A stretch of DNA of 32,057 nt from Prochlorococcus sp. AG-363-P15 (GTDB taxonomy: Bacteria > Cyanobacteriota > Cyanobacteriia > PCC-6307 > Cyanobiaceae): the NCBI GenBank assembly GCA_003278175.1, contig QCGF01000012.1, forward strand, positions 1 through 32,057, in the 5' to 3' direction. How positions within the stretch are numbered: the first letter of the stretch is position 1; every line of letters begins with the position of its first letter. Below are positions 8,984 to 18,814 of the stretch, in pieces. The notes beneath the pieces were generated by a model that was not told the DNA's origin, searched no databases, and worked only from the letters and a program-made list of their open reading frames with translations. The translations under genes were made by a program, and so were the position numbers.

Positions 8984-9196
8984 TCAGGAGGCTGCCGCAG
9001 ATAGTGCATTATCTCTTGCCTGAATTCTTTGGGAGAAAGATATTTCTTTCGGACTTTCCAAAGCATGAATTTGCCAACTAGCCCTATCCGTACACGAAGA
9101 CAAAATCCTGTCCAAATCATCCGAAGCCTGCTTGGGCGTCGAGTAAGGACCCACGTGGCGGGTCACAAGCCCATCTTTAACGGTCAGCAGATACAT
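8984..9196 (-). CDS. Small conserved-looking protein, function unknown
   Basis: A 70-aa soluble protein beginning MYLLTVKDGLVTRHVGPYST. It has a beta-hairpin-like N-terminus, a helix with KQASDDLDRIL, and a SWQIHALESP strand. The composition is that of a real protein, and a GAAGGGA element lies about 4 bases upstream of the ATG. Overlapping frames on either strand look like shadows. I recall similar short picocyanobacterial proteins but cannot assign a function. It lies between pepA (convergent) and msrA (same strand, upstream end), with 132 bases of apparently non-coding DNA on the msrA side. Confidence 0.65.
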   Translation of the reverse strand: MYLLTVKDGLVTRHVGPYSTPKQASDDLDRILSSCTDRASWQIHALESPKEISFSQRIQARDNALSAAAS

Positions 9197-9328
9197 ACAT
9201 TCCCTTCACTTAACCTCGAAAGAATGGTAAACGCTTATCAAAAAAAATGAACAGTGGGGAACCCGAATCGTCACGAAGAGAACGCCTAGAATCCGTAATT
9301 TCTTAACCTTTTCATTATAATTGCCGAG

Positions 9329-9961
9329 TTAATTCAACCATTTTTGAGCTGATCTAGCTCTTTCCCCCCAAAGTTCTTTCAATCGCGCGTCCCTCCCGCA
9401 ACTAGTTCTATAAAACTTATATTTAAATTTATTATTCTCTGCAAAATTCTGATGATAGTCCTCAGCTAACCAGAATTTATTGAAATCTTGAATCTCAACA
9501 TTTAATGATTCTATTGGCTTATCTAACTCCAAAGCTGCTTTATCAATACTATCAATTGCATAATTGTGTTGACTTTCATCGAAAGTAAATATCACAGGGC
9601 GATAGGAATCACCTCTATCACAAAATTGACCATCACCATCGAGAGGATCCACATTTCGCCAATAACTTCTTAAAAGTTTCTCGTAGCTAATTTTTGCAGA
9701 GTCAAAATTAACGATAACTACTTCTTGATGCCCTTTATGATTGCGATATGTAGGGTTAAGCAACTCTCCACCGGCATAACCGCTCTCTACTGATTGAACA
9801 CCAGAAAGGCTCTCTAAGTCATGTTCAAGGCACCAGAAACATCCCCCTGCAAAAACTGCTTGCTGTGGGCTGGCTTGCAAAGGATTTGGAGAACCTAAAA
9901 AAAACGAAAAGGCCAAAATAGATATAAATAATGTTCTTATCATGAAAAACATATTTTTCAT
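9329..9961 (-). CDS. msrA: Exported peptide-methionine (S)-S-oxide reductase
   Basis: MsrA reduces methionine S-sulfoxide in oxidised proteins. The catalytic motif [10 protein letters not shown], with the nucleophilic Cys, is at about residues 39-48. [12 protein letters not shown] and YHQNFAENN, typical MsrA segments, follow. Before the motif is a classical signal peptide: [17 protein letters not shown], then a c-region ending QAS, so the enzyme is probably periplasmic or lumenal. ATG codons at 9961, 9952 and 9943 are all possible starts. The first overlaps the lpxB stop by 4 bases (ATGA), so translation is probably coupled to the last step of lipid A disaccharide synthesis. No fused MsrB domain is present. 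Confidence 0.93.
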   Translation of the reverse strand: MKNMFFMIRTLFISILAFSFFLGSPNPLQASPQQAVFAGGCFWCLEHDLESLSGVQSVESGYAGGELLNPTYRNHKGHQEVVIVNFDSAKISYEKLLRSYWRNVDPLDGDGQFCDRGDSYRPVIFTFDESQHNYAIDSIDKAALELDKPIESLNVEIQDFNKFWLAEDYHQNFAENNKFKYKFYRTSCGRDARLKELWGERARSAQKWLN

Positions 9962-11133
9962 CTTTGCACCAAATCAAGTATTGCCCTAGCCGCCCTATCA
10001 GTCACTCCAGGCTTGCCCAGTTGACTTCTCAATCTTTCATAGCCTTTCATCATCATCATTCGACTTTCAGAGTCTTCCAATAACTCCAGTCCTAACCTAG
10101 CTAATGATGCCGGCTTGAATTCATTTTGAACAAGCTCTGGTACTAAACGTTGCTTCAATAAAAGATTCACTGGAGAAATATGTTCCACATTAAAACGAAG
10201 AATCTTCTTAGCCAAAAAAGCAGTTAATCTGCTTACTTTATATCCGACAATCTGAGGTACTCCATTCAAAGCTAATTCCATATTAACTGTACCCGATTTA
10301 CCTAGTGCAAGATCTGCAGCTGAAAATAAAAAAGGTTTGAGTTCATCTATTTGCTTTGATTGAATAACTCTTCCTTTAACTCCTTTAGAGACAAGGACCT
10401 TACTAATAGCTTCTTCAAAAATAGATAACCCAGCAGGAACAATCACATAAATAGAAGGATCATGCTTCTGGATTATTGAAGCAGCTTCCGCAAAAATAGG
10501 CATCAAATATCGAACTTCTTGGGACCTAGATGCTGGCAAAAGCAAAAGGAGCTTTTGATCTTTACTCAAGCCAAGTTTATGCAATGCATCTTCTCTTTTA
10601 GGCAAAGTTCGTACAGTATCAATCATTGGATGCCCAACCCAAGTAACGTCACCTCCACGTTCTCTGTAGAAATCGGCTTCTGCTTTGAAAATTGCCAAGA
10701 TCTTATCTGAAAAACCAATTAAATCTGTAGTTCCACCATCACCCAGGCGCCAAGCCCATTCCTGGGGAGCAATGTAATAACTAATTGGAATCTTAGGTTG
10801 GCTATTTCGCAACTTATTTCCAAGTCGAATATTCGGTCCCATGTAATCAATTAGAACAACAGCATCCGGTGGCTTCTTCTTTAAAAATTTCTCAACCTTG
10901 TTTTGAACTTTTAATGTTGGCAATACAAGTGGTAATGCTTCGAAAAGTCCTATTGCTCCAATTGGGGCAGTATCTGCAATGAGTTCTGCTCCAGCGGCTT
11001 TCATTCGAGACCCCCCAATAGCAACTAATTCAAGAGATAATGAACGCTTCTCAGCCTCGCGACGTAAAGCTTGAATTAAAAAGCTCCCTTGCAAGTCACC
11101 TGATACTTCTCCGGTACTAATAAGCAATCGCAT
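9958..11133 (-). CDS. lpxB: Lipid-A-disaccharide synthase
   Basis: A GT19 glycosyltransferase of about 391 aa that joins UDP-diacylglucosamine with lipid X to give the lipid A disaccharide at the inner membrane. Visible family segments are [12 protein letters not shown] near the N-terminus, [48 protein letters not shown], and the nucleotide-binding [12 protein letters not shown]. An in-frame TTG at 11139 would give a 2-residue extension and overlap lpxA. The ATG at 11133 is preferred and lies 2 bases after the lpxA TGA. msrA overlaps the 3' end. Confidence 0.95.
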   Translation of the reverse strand: MRLLISTGEVSGDLQGSFLIQALRREAEKRSLSLELVAIGGSRMKAAGAELIADTAPIGAIGLFEALPLVLPTLKVQNKVEKFLKKKPPDAVVLIDYMGPNIRLGNKLRNSQPKIPISYYIAPQEWAWRLGDGGTTDLIGFSDKILAIFKAEADFYRERGGDVTWVGHPMIDTVRTLPKREDALHKLGLSKDQKLLLLLPASRSQEVRYLMPIFAEAASIIQKHDPSIYVIVPAGLSIFEEAISKVLVSKGVKGRVIQSKQIDELKPFLFSAADLALGKSGTVNMELALNGVPQIVGYKVSRLTAFLAKKILRFNVEHISPVNLLLKQRLVPELVQNEFKPASLARLGLELLEDSESRMMMMKGYERLRSQLGKPGVTDRAARAILDLVQR

Positions 11134-11135
11134 AG

Positions 11136-11984
11136 TCAATCATTAGATGCAATTGAGGGCATTGGTCCTCTTCTACCTTTCTGAATAGAAGCAGAAATAA
11201 AATCACAGAGATGCTCTGCAGAAGACATCAAGTTCTCTTCCCTAGCCAACTCAATTGCTTCAGCAATAACATGGTCAGAACGAAATAATAAAGTCCATAT
11301 TTGCTGTAGCTGTCTAAGCTCTCCACCATCATTATTCCCAAGCCCACTTCTCCGAAGTCCGACTTTATTTAATCCACGCAGCCTCCCTGGATGTCCTTCT
11401 ACCAAGCAAAAAGGAGGGACATCTCGATCCACTCTTGTCATGCCTCCAACCATTGCCAATCCTCCAATATGAACAAATTGATGAATGCCCAGACAACCGC
11501 CAATAACTGCACGGTCTTCAATTACCACATGGCCGGCCACCTGAATTCCATTGGACATCACAATGCCATTACCAAGCAAACAGTTATGACCTAAATGGCA
11601 ATAAGCCATCAATAAGTTCCCGTTACCTATTTTTGTTTCTTCTCCTTCATCAGTGGCCCTATTAATCGTTACGCACTCTCTAATCGTATTTCCATCACCA
11701 ATAACCACCTCAGTAGAAGCACCTTTGTATTTAAGATCTTGAGGCTCAAGACCTAAACAAGCACCAGGGAAAATCCTGTTTTGGGAGCCAATTGTTAATT
11801 TCCCGTCAAGGATAACGTTTGGTCCAACCCATGTATTTGCTCCTATCTTTACTTCAGCCCCAACTACAGACCCCGGCCCAATAACAACCCCTTGATCCAA
11901 TTCAGCTTTAGAGTCCACTACTGCCAAAGGGTGCACTTCAGGGGTTTTCTCAATAAGAATTGAAGGATTGCGAAGCTCACTCAT
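11136..11984 (-). CDS. lpxA: UDP-N-acetylglucosamine O-acyltransferase LpxA
   Basis: A 282-aa left-handed beta-helix acyltransferase that puts the first hydroxyacyl chain on UDP-GlcNAc. Hexapeptide repeats (for example [20 protein letters not shown]) run from about residue 20 to 190. The catalytic His lies in the AYCHLGHNC region, with [14 protein letters not shown] downstream. A helical C-terminal domain closes the protein. The length is slightly above the E. coli 262 aa because of an N-terminal extension of about 15 residues. It is 5 bases downstream of fabZ and 2 bases upstream of the preferred lpxB start. Confidence 0.96.
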   Translation of the reverse strand: MSELRNPSILIEKTPEVHPLAVVDSKAELDQGVVIGPGSVVGAEVKIGANTWVGPNVILDGKLTIGSQNRIFPGACLGLEPQDLKYKGASTEVVIGDGNTIRECVTINRATDEGEETKIGNGNLLMAYCHLGHNCLLGNGIVMSNGIQVAGHVVIEDRAVIGGCLGIHQFVHIGGLAMVGGMTRVDRDVPPFCLVEGHPGRLRGLNKVGLRRSGLGNNDGGELRQLQQIWTLLFRSDHVIAEAIELAREENLMSSAEHLCDFISASIQKGRRGPMPSIASND

Positions 11985-11989
11985 AACTC

Positions 11990-12448
11990 TCAGTCCACCA
12001 AAGAAAACATCAGCTCACCTGAGCAAACCAACTGATCATCAACCGTTGTTTTACCACTAACTTTCCCAAATCTCTGTCTCTTCAAACTAATTAACTCGCA
12101 AGTAATTTTGAGCTGATCACCAGGTACCACAGGCCTACGAAAACGAACTCCATCTATACCTGCAAAAACAAACAAACCTTTAGGCAAGTCAGGCATTTGA
12201 GTAACTATAAGACCACCCACTTGAGCCATTGCCTCAACTATTAGAACGCCTGGCATTAATGGCCTCTGAGGAAAATGCCCCTGAAATTGAGGCTCATTTA
12301 AAGTCACATTTTTAATTGCCACTGCTTTTTTACCAGGATCATGTTCAATAACACGGTCTACCAGAGCAAAAGGGTAACGATGAGGCAATAGCCCCATGAT
12401 TTGCTCGCTAGTTAACACAACTGAATTGGCAGATAAAGAATCAGTCAC
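11990..12448 (-). CDS. fabZ: (3R)-hydroxyacyl-ACP dehydratase FabZ
   Basis: A 152-aa hot-dog-fold dehydratase of fatty acid elongation, which competes with LpxA for hydroxyacyl-ACP. The catalytic His is in [20 protein letters not shown], with the Glu in the same segment. [14 protein letters not shown] marks the N-terminal edge of the fold. The start is GTG at 12448; the next ATG, at residue 18, would cut into the domain. It sits between lpxC (23 bases upstream) and lpxA (5 bases downstream), the arrangement common in Gram-negative lipid A operons. Confidence 0.95.
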   Translation of the reverse strand: MTDSLSANSVVLTSEQIMGLLPHRYPFALVDRVIEHDPGKKAVAIKNVTLNEPQFQGHFPQRPLMPGVLIVEAMAQVGGLIVTQMPDLPKGLFVFAGIDGVRFRRPVVPGDQLKITCELISLKRQRFGKVSGKTTVDDQLVCSGELMFSLVD

Positions 12449-12471
12449 GTAAGAATTACCTCAAAGGACAT

Positions 12472-13308
12472 TTACTGAAGAAGAGCAGCCGCGAAATCGG
12501 TGTGGAGTCCATGCGAACCCCTATAAACCAACAATTGAGCCTTAGGAAGACCCACCAGGGCCAAATCCCCGATCAAGTCCAAAAGCTTATGTCTTACCGG
12601 TTCATCTTCAAATCTCAAAGGCGGATTTAACCAATGGTCAAAATTACATACCAAAGCATTGCTCAGGCTTCCCCCCTTTATCAAGCCTGAATTCTGAAGC
12701 TGCTCTAGTTGATCCACAAAACCAAAAGTTCTAGCTGGTGCAATTTCTTTAACAAAGGTCTCTGGAGTTAGTTCAATTTTCATGATTTGTCGGCCAATAA
12801 CTTTATAAGGGAAATCAATAATCCCTACAAAAGTGATCTCTTTTGCAGGGGTGGCAGTAATGACACTATTTCCACGATTAATTGCCAACGGTTTGCTAAC
12901 TATTGGAGCAGCCAAACGAGGCGTAGTTGCTGGAACAATACCTGCTTCTAAAATTGCCTCTACCCATCCAGACGCAGAGCCATCAAGCAATGGGATCTCT
13001 TCAGCAGAAACATGGAGATGGACATGAGTCAAACCACATCCAGCCAAAGCTGCTAAAAGATGTTCAACTGTCCCCAAGTGACGCTTACCCAACTTAAGAG
13101 TTGTGCAAAGTTGACTATCAAAAACTTGGCCAATATTAAGGGTTATTGGCTCGTCTGAACTGTCAAACCATGAGACATGGAAACCCGCCTTTTCTGACGG
13201 AGACAAACAAACCTGGGCATACTGTCCACTATGAAGACAGACACCTTCCCTCTTAACTGAACCACCAAGAGTCCATGCACTCTCGTAATCATTAGGCAAG
13301 AAGGTCAC
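12472..13308 (-). CDS. lpxC: UDP-3-O-acyl-N-acetylglucosamine deacetylase LpxC
   Basis: A zinc deacetylase of 278 aa, a little shorter than the usual 290-305, catalysing the committed step of lipid A synthesis. Zinc ligands and active-site segments are visible: LGTVEHLLAALAGCG, EIPLLDGSASGWVEAI, VRHKLLDLIGDLAL (His and Asp ligands), and GSHGLHTDFAAAL with the late His. The start GTG at 13308 shares one base with the bamA TAG, so translation may be coupled. There is no ATG near the N-terminus. Confidence 0.95.
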   Translation of the reverse strand: MTFLPNDYESAWTLGGSVKREGVCLHSGQYAQVCLSPSEKAGFHVSWFDSSDEPITLNIGQVFDSQLCTTLKLGKRHLGTVEHLLAALAGCGLTHVHLHVSAEEIPLLDGSASGWVEAILEAGIVPATTPRLAAPIVSKPLAINRGNSVITATPAKEITFVGIIDFPYKVIGRQIMKIELTPETFVKEIAPARTFGFVDQLEQLQNSGLIKGGSLSNALVCNFDHWLNPPLRFEDEPVRHKLLDLIGDLALVGLPKAQLLVYRGSHGLHTDFAAALLQ

Positions 13309-15578
13309 TAGAACTTCCAGCCCACTCCTAAGTTAAATCGCCAGTCTCCATCAAAATCTCTTCTGGCACCTTCTAAACGCAATGGACCTACCGGTGTATT
13401 AATAATCAAACCTGCTCCAGGTGAAAATCCAGTCCCATTTTTCCCAAGGAGTATTCCTGGCTTGCCAGGAACATCATTTTGCGAATCAAAAGTGGTGGCA
13501 GCATCTATAAAAAACGCTGCTGAAAGCAACTTCCAAACTGGGACTCTGTATTCAACTGTTGCCTCGCCATAATTTCTTCCAACAGCAAGGTCACAATTAT
13601 TCCAACCTCTGACGGAATTCGAACCACCAACACAAAATGCCTCATAAGGTGGGAGCTCACCAATAATTGTTCCCGCTTTAGCCTGTACACCAATGGCTTG
13701 TGGACAGTTAGCTTTTTCTCCTCTTTTTGGTCGACAACCCTTTGCAAGCTTTATCCAATTAACTGGAAAGAAATGAGAATAAGTAGTCCTTGCTCTATTA
13801 AAAGCGGGAGAGTTTTCTCCAATAGGAACATACTGTTCAGTACTAAGGCTTAGGAAGTCTCCGGAAGTTGGATTCCTAGCATCATTAAGTGTGCTATAGG
13901 TTGCTGCAGTTCTAAGGCTATAAAGATTATTTTCAGAAGCACAATTAAAGGCTACACAAATAACATGATTATTAGCCACCTCATGATTTACATAATTATC
14001 TTTGACAACACCATAAGGGCGATCATTGCCAGCAAAATCAATCGCACTAACTTGCTGAATATTCATCCCTATTAATACTTTCCAAGGAACTTTCTTGTAT
14101 GGATCTCCACCATTAATGGGCCTTGCGAATGAGAGTCCACCTCCTATTCGTTGCAGAACAATAGAGTCATCCTCATAGTCAAACCAACTTACATTACTAG
14201 TTGCATTATTTCTTGCTTGTCGCACAGATGAGAATGGCCCCCCCCAAGCGCCAGTGCCAATGTCATATGCATTAGTAGTCCCTGCATCATGGTATTCAGG
14301 GACTCCACGAATACTTCCTCCAGATTGACTCCTGAATTCCTGAGGGACTTCCCTACTTAAAAACAATACGCCCCTAAATGATGTGCGATGTTTATCATCC
14401 TTTAACCATGGGTCCGCAAAGGAAAAGTTAACCAAACCACCATATTGACCATAGGTTAAATCCAATGAGGATTTCCAAGCCCTACCAAGCAAATTAGATT
14501 CATTTAAACCTATTTGACCAAATGCACCTTGCCCACCACTATAGCCAACACCTCCAGAAAGTGATCCTGTTGATTGCTCTGTAATACCTAGAACAATTGT
14601 TATTTTTCCGGGTTCGCCAGGAACTGGTCTCAAGGTAACTTTTATGTCACTAAATAAAGAAGTCCCATATAGTCTTTTGATGTCACTTTCTAACTGGTTT
14701 CTATTAAATAAATCACCAGACTTCATCGAAATCTCTCTCTCTATGACCCAGGATTTTGTTTTACCTCTAATTGCATTGCCATCTTTATCATTAACATCCC
14801 CCTCTTTATTTAAGAACTGTACGTCAACACCAACAACTTCACCTTCTACGACATTTAATTGAACCACGCCATCAGGCGTTACACGGTTAGGACCAGAAAT
14901 CCTGGCCAAAGAAAAACCTTGGTCAACATACCAACTTTTTAAATTTTTCATTCTCAATTGTAGAGAATTTAAATTCAAAGTTTTTCCAAAATCAGGCCGA
15001 AATATTTTATTAACAACATCATTTGGTATTTGTGATTTCTTTGGCGAAAATTCAACTTTTCGAAGAACTGGGTTTGGCTCAACCTCTACCAAGACCTGAA
15101 CACCTAAAGGGCCATTAATAGGCTCTACTCTGACGCCAGAAAACCATCCTGTGGAATAAATCGCATCTAATTCTAATTTCAAATCTTCACGAGTAACTTT
15201 ACTGCCAGGACGAATGCTCATTGCATCGTATGCAGCAAATTCCAATCTCTCCTGTTCAGGGTGACCATCTAGGCCTTCAATAACCACTTCGGAAATCAAG
15301 ACCTTCCTTTGGTTTGATTTCTTGTTCAAATTTTCGTCAAACTGACTCCCACGAAAGAAACGATTAAAAGGCGTGCCTTCTTCTTCGGACTCGCGATTTG
15401 GCTTCGCTAACTGGGCAACCTCTAAATCCTTCAGACTATTACCATCATCATTCGGTGGATTTATTTGCCTAAAGAAGTTCGGCAACCCACTGCCAAAAAG
15501 GACAGGGACAGTCAAAGCCAAACCATATGTCCCTCTAAGCAAGAAACTAGATGGACCGTGGTTAAAAAATCTGGCCAT
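13308..15578 (-). CDS. bamA: BamA/Omp85 outer-membrane assembly protein
   Basis: A 756-aa Omp85 protein that inserts beta-barrels into the outer membrane. An N-terminal hydrophobic segment with a signal-like LALTVPVLFGSGLP is followed by a polar linker to about residue 90. About three POTRA domains follow at about residues 90-330 (first VLISEVVIEGL, then LRKVEFS, then ISMKSGDLFNRNQLE). The C-terminal barrel ends in Phe (GVGWKF). The loop-6 motif occurs as SVRGW. Three POTRAs is the cyanobacterial/chloroplast arrangement. Unusually, three cysteine pairs lie in predicted barrel loops. It is followed by lpxC with a 1-base overlap. Confidence 0.93.
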   Translation of the reverse strand: MARFFNHGPSSFLLRGTYGLALTVPVLFGSGLPNFFRQINPPNDDGNSLKDLEVAQLAKPNRESEEEGTPFNRFFRGSQFDENLNKKSNQRKVLISEVVIEGLDGHPEQERLEFAAYDAMSIRPGSKVTREDLKLELDAIYSTGWFSGVRVEPINGPLGVQVLVEVEPNPVLRKVEFSPKKSQIPNDVVNKIFRPDFGKTLNLNSLQLRMKNLKSWYVDQGFSLARISGPNRVTPDGVVQLNVVEGEVVGVDVQFLNKEGDVNDKDGNAIRGKTKSWVIEREISMKSGDLFNRNQLESDIKRLYGTSLFSDIKVTLRPVPGEPGKITIVLGITEQSTGSLSGGVGYSGGQGAFGQIGLNESNLLGRAWKSSLDLTYGQYGGLVNFSFADPWLKDDKHRTSFRGVLFLSREVPQEFRSQSGGSIRGVPEYHDAGTTNAYDIGTGAWGGPFSSVRQARNNATSNVSWFDYEDDSIVLQRIGGGLSFARPINGGDPYKKVPWKVLIGMNIQQVSAIDFAGNDRPYGVVKDNYVNHEVANNHVICVAFNCASENNLYSLRTAATYSTLNDARNPTSGDFLSLSTEQYVPIGENSPAFNRARTTYSHFFPVNWIKLAKGCRPKRGEKANCPQAIGVQAKAGTIIGELPPYEAFCVGGSNSVRGWNNCDLAVGRNYGEATVEYRVPVWKLLSAAFFIDAATTFDSQNDVPGKPGILLGKNGTGFSPGAGLIINTPVGPLRLEGARRDFDGDWRFNLGVGWKF

Positions 15579-15622
15579 AGATAGATGAAAGCCGGCAAGT
15601 TTTGCCTATATCTCCGCAGACC

Positions 15623-16375
15623 TTAACTGCAATTGTGTGGTTTAGACGATAAGCCTTGTATACGTTTGAGGACCTCACCGTAGGCATTCACCAAACCACC
15701 AAGATCTTTTCTAAAGCGATCCTTATCCAAAATCCGTGCTTTATCATCTGAATTGCGTTGATCCCAAATCCTGCATGTGTCTGGACTAATTTCATCAGAC
15801 AGAAGAATTTGTCCATTTTTATCGATACCAAATTCAAGCTTAAAGTCAACAATGGTAAGGTCTAATTGTTTAAAAAAAGCCTTCAACAAGATATTTATTT
15901 GCGATGAAAGCTTCTCAACTTCTAGCTTCTTTTTCTTACTAATTACTCCAAGCCTTTCTAACCTTGCCTCTGACAATAATGGGTCTCCAAGATTATCATC
16001 TTTAAAATAATAATCTAACAAAGGAGGAATCAACTCCTTCCCTTGCTCAATTGGAGTTTCTTTGCATAAAGATCCTGTAGCGATATTCCTAACAACAACT
16101 TCCAATGGAATGATTTCTACATGCTTGGCAAGCATCCAACAATCATCCTCTCTAGAAAGGTAATGAGTAGGAACTCCAGCTTTTTCCAACACTTCAAAGA
16201 GATGTGCTGAAATTTCGCAATTTATTCTGCCTTTACCCTCAAACTCTTCATGCTTTAGTGCATTAAAAGCCGTAGCATCATTCTTAAATTCAATTAAGAC
16301 CCTATTATCTAAATCTGTCTCATAGATTCTTTTAGCCTTGCCTTCATATATAAGCTGACCGTGCTTTGGTGTCAT
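15623..16375 (-). CDS. purC: SAICAR synthetase
   Basis: A 250-aa phosphoribosylaminoimidazole-succinocarboxamide synthase of purine synthesis. It starts directly with the nucleotide-binding loop [46 protein letters not shown] and [15 protein letters not shown] follow in the expected order and spacing. It is a normal stand-alone bacterial form. bamA begins 44 bases downstream and the unknown secreted-protein gene ends 53 bases upstream, so all three could be on one transcript. purD, another purine gene, lies just beyond on the other strand. Confidence 0.96.
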   Translation of the reverse strand: MTPKHGQLIYEGKAKRIYETDLDNRVLIEFKNDATAFNALKHEEFEGKGRINCEISAHLFEVLEKAGVPTHYLSREDDCWMLAKHVEIIPLEVVVRNIATGSLCKETPIEQGKELIPPLLDYYFKDDNLGDPLLSEARLERLGVISKKKKLEVEKLSSQINILLKAFFKQLDLTIVDFKLEFGIDKNGQILLSDEISPDTCRIWDQRNSDDKARILDKDRFRKDLGGLVNAYGEVLKRIQGLSSKPHNCS

Positions 16376-16428
16376 GATAATTCTTTAGGAATTGTTTAAG
16401 GGAAAATCTTTAGTAAAAATTGCACCTT

Positions 16429-17367
16429 CTATTGATCTGGTGCATATTTCATTGAAGACCGTAGCTGATTTTCAAGGAGAATTCTTTCCTCCTCCCTTCT
16501 GATATCACTCCGAATTAATTCCCATTGTGTATAGCGATCATCAAGTTGTTTTGCATATTTCTCAAGATCCTGTTTAAGAACTTTGGCATCTCCACCGGAA
16601 GCCAAGTCCAACATTATCCTTAATCTCAAAATATCACCAACCAACCACCAAGCCTTATCAGCATTGGCTTCATAAAGTGCTAATTCAAGCAAATCCCTGC
16701 GCCGCTCAACATTTAAGCCCTCTAAGCATTGCGAAGCACGAGACATTCGAACAGCGCCTAATGCTCCACTCCTACGGCCAGCCAACAAAACCTTTGCAGC
16801 AGCCTCACAACGACCATTTAGTCGCTCATGCTCTGCAAGAAGGTCCAACGCAGAACGAGTCAAAGAGGACCCATCGCTCCGATAACCAACAGTTATCTCC
16901 TCCTGATCTAAATTCTGCAAAACGCCTGCTGAAAGACTTCTCAAAGCCAAAGAGGCATTTTGATGATCCATAGAAGCATTACTAGCCTGCCAAGACAAAA
17001 GGGCCCATTCTCTTTTTTGAGAATCTGTCTCTGGGAGAATTCCTTGCAGAATCTTCTGAGCTTTTTTAGGGGCTTTGCAAATAACTAATGTATGAGCTCG
17101 CTGCATCTCTAGCTCAAACAACAGGTTGTTCGACTGGTAAGCAATTAATTCTCCACTGAGTTCTATAAGAGAATTCTCTGAAGAAGAATTCAGCGCTTCA
17201 TTGCAACGATTTCTTATATTCTTAAATACCTCTTGAAAAGGCTTTTGTTTGTAATTTAATTGAGCTGTTAATGCAATACTTCTTTCTAACAAGCCATTTG
17301 ACGCTCTAACCATTTGCATATGACTCGAGAAAGCAACCAAGAGAATGGTCAGAGGAACATATTTCAT
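16429..17367 (-). CDS. Putative secreted helical protein, unknown function
   Basis: The frame extends to an ATG at 17436, but ATG 17367 (or 17373) is preferred. It opens directly on a signal peptide, KYVPLTILLVAFSSH, ending near RAS, and it leaves room for the divergent purD promoter. The mature part of about 290 aa is almost all alpha-helical, with repeated leucine/alanine helix pairs (for example LSWQASNASMDHQNASLALR) resembling a TPR-like solenoid, and three or four cysteines. No catalytic motif is recognised. It lies between purC and purD, with 53 bases to purC. Probably exported; function unknown. Confidence 0.7.
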   Translation of the reverse strand: MKYVPLTILLVAFSSHMQMVRASNGLLERSIALTAQLNYKQKPFQEVFKNIRNRCNEALNSSSENSLIELSGELIAYQSNNLLFELEMQRAHTLVICKAPKKAQKILQGILPETDSQKREWALLSWQASNASMDHQNASLALRSLSAGVLQNLDQEEITVGYRSDGSSLTRSALDLLAEHERLNGRCEAAAKVLLAGRRSGALGAVRMSRASQCLEGLNVERRRDLLELALYEANADKAWWLVGDILRLRIMLDLASGGDAKVLKQDLEKYAKQLDDRYTQWELIRSDIRREEERILLENQLRSSMKYAPDQ

Positions 17368-17470
17368 ACACATTGATTCATACCTCTCACCAAAATGAAA
17401 ACTACTCTTTGGAATCTCCTGGCAAAGCCCAGACATTTAAAACCTAGGCCCTCCTGAAACCCTGCGTGTC

Positions 17471-18787
17471 ATGACAAATTCAATCTCATCAGTTCAAGCC
17501 CTTCCACCATTAAAAAGAATTCTTGTTTTGGGAAGTGGTGGGCGTGAAAATGCTTTGGCATGGGCCATAGAAAAATGCAACAGCATTGAAGAGGTATGGG
17601 TAGCCCCAGGGAATGGCGGAACAAAAGACCTTGCTGGGTGCAAGTGCATAGCAATTAAAGAAAGCAATGTAAAGGGGATTATTGATCACTGTCTATTGAA
17701 GCAAATAGATCTGGTGGTAATAGGTCCTGAAACCCCTTTAGCGAAAGGAGTGGCTGATGAATTACGAGCTGTCGGATTAGCAGTATTTGGCCCAGGAGCT
17801 GATGGTGCTCAATTGGAAGCAAGTAAATCATGGTCCAAAGAACTAATGGCTGAAGCTGGTATTCCAACGGCAAAACATTGGACAGCCAATAACGAGAACG
17901 ACGCCCTATCAATTCTAAAAAGCTTTAACAAGCCACTAGTCGTTAAGGCTGATGGACTTGCTGCAGGGAAAGGCGTAACTGTTGCAGAAACCATCCAAGA
18001 AACAGAACAAGCCATTCGAGAGGTATTTCAAGGAAAATTTGGGGCCTCAGGACAAAAACTTGTACTTGAAGAAAAACTAAATGGCCCAGAAGTTTCTGTC
18101 TTTGCTCTTTGTGATGGAGCAAGGATGATACTTTTACCTACTGCACAAGATCACAAGCGCTTAAAAGAAAAAGATCAAGGCCCAAATACAGGTGGGATGG
18201 GAGCATATGCCCCTGCACCTCTTCTAAATGAGGAAGAGCTTAATAAAGTAAGAGAATCAATGCTTGAGCCAACTTTGAATGCACTAAGGGGAAGGGGAAT
18301 CGATTATCGAGGCGTTATATATGCAGGGTTAATGCTTACAGAAACTGGAGCCAAAGTCATTGAATTTAACTGCAGATTTGGTGATCCCGAATGTCAAACA
18401 CTTATGCCATTAATGGGTCCTGAGCTGGCTCTTGTACTTCAAGCATGTGCCCTAGGATCTTTAAGTCAAGCTCCAAATCTGTCGATATCAAATTTGTGCA
18501 GTGCCTGCGTGGTCGCTGCTGCTTCTGGATATCCAGAAGCTCCACGTAGTGGAGATCTTATTAACATCAATACTCAAGCTGGAAAATTAATTCAACTTTT
18601 TCATGCAGGCACAAAATGCACTGAAGACAATAAAATTTCTACTTCAGGAGGAAGAGTTCTTTCTGTCGTCGCTCAAGGGGAAAACTTTGATATCGCTTTT
18701 AAAAATGCATATCAAGGACTCAATGAGATCCATTTCGATGGCATTCACTATCGACGTGACATCGGTTATCAGGTGCGCAAGTTTTAG
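17471..18787 (+). CDS. purD: Phosphoribosylamine-glycine ligase (GARS)
   Basis: A 438-aa ATP-grasp ligase that makes glycinamide ribonucleotide in purine synthesis. The N-domain begins LKRILVLGSGGRENALAWAI. The ATP-grasp core shows PLVVKADGLAAGKGVTVAET, then LVLEEKLNGPEVSVFALCDG, QDHKRLKEKDQGPNTGGMGAYAP, and the metal-binding EFNCRFGDPECQ. The length is normal for a monofunctional PurD. It is divergent from the unknown secreted-protein gene and followed after 27 bases by nblS on the same strand. Confidence 0.96.
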   Translation: MTNSISSVQALPPLKRILVLGSGGRENALAWAIEKCNSIEEVWVAPGNGGTKDLAGCKCIAIKESNVKGIIDHCLLKQIDLVVIGPETPLAKGVADELRAVGLAVFGPGADGAQLEASKSWSKELMAEAGIPTAKHWTANNENDALSILKSFNKPLVVKADGLAAGKGVTVAETIQETEQAIREVFQGKFGASGQKLVLEEKLNGPEVSVFALCDGARMILLPTAQDHKRLKEKDQGPNTGGMGAYAPAPLLNEEELNKVRESMLEPTLNALRGRGIDYRGVIYAGLMLTETGAKVIEFNCRFGDPECQTLMPLMGPELALVLQACALGSLSQAPNLSISNLCSACVVAAASGYPEAPRSGDLININTQAGKLIQLFHAGTKCTEDNKISTSGGRVLSVVAQGENFDIAFKNAYQGLNEIHFDGIHYRRDIGYQVRKF

Positions 18788-18814
18788 TCCATCTATAAAC
18801 ATCATGGCTTAATA

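Noticed and set aside
9029-9250. 73-aa plus-strand frame over the small gene at 8984-9196
   Set aside because: The composition is poor and it lies antisense to a more protein-like frame with a purine-rich site before its ATG.
9247-9306. 19-codon ORF (NSGEPESSRRERLESVIS) upstream of msrA's 3' side
   Set aside because: It looks plausible but is too short to support, with no ribosome-binding site beyond a run of A.
12472-13308. LpxC shorter than usual (278 aa) as a possible truncation
   Set aside because: All zinc-ligand and active-site segments through the final His are present, so it is complete.
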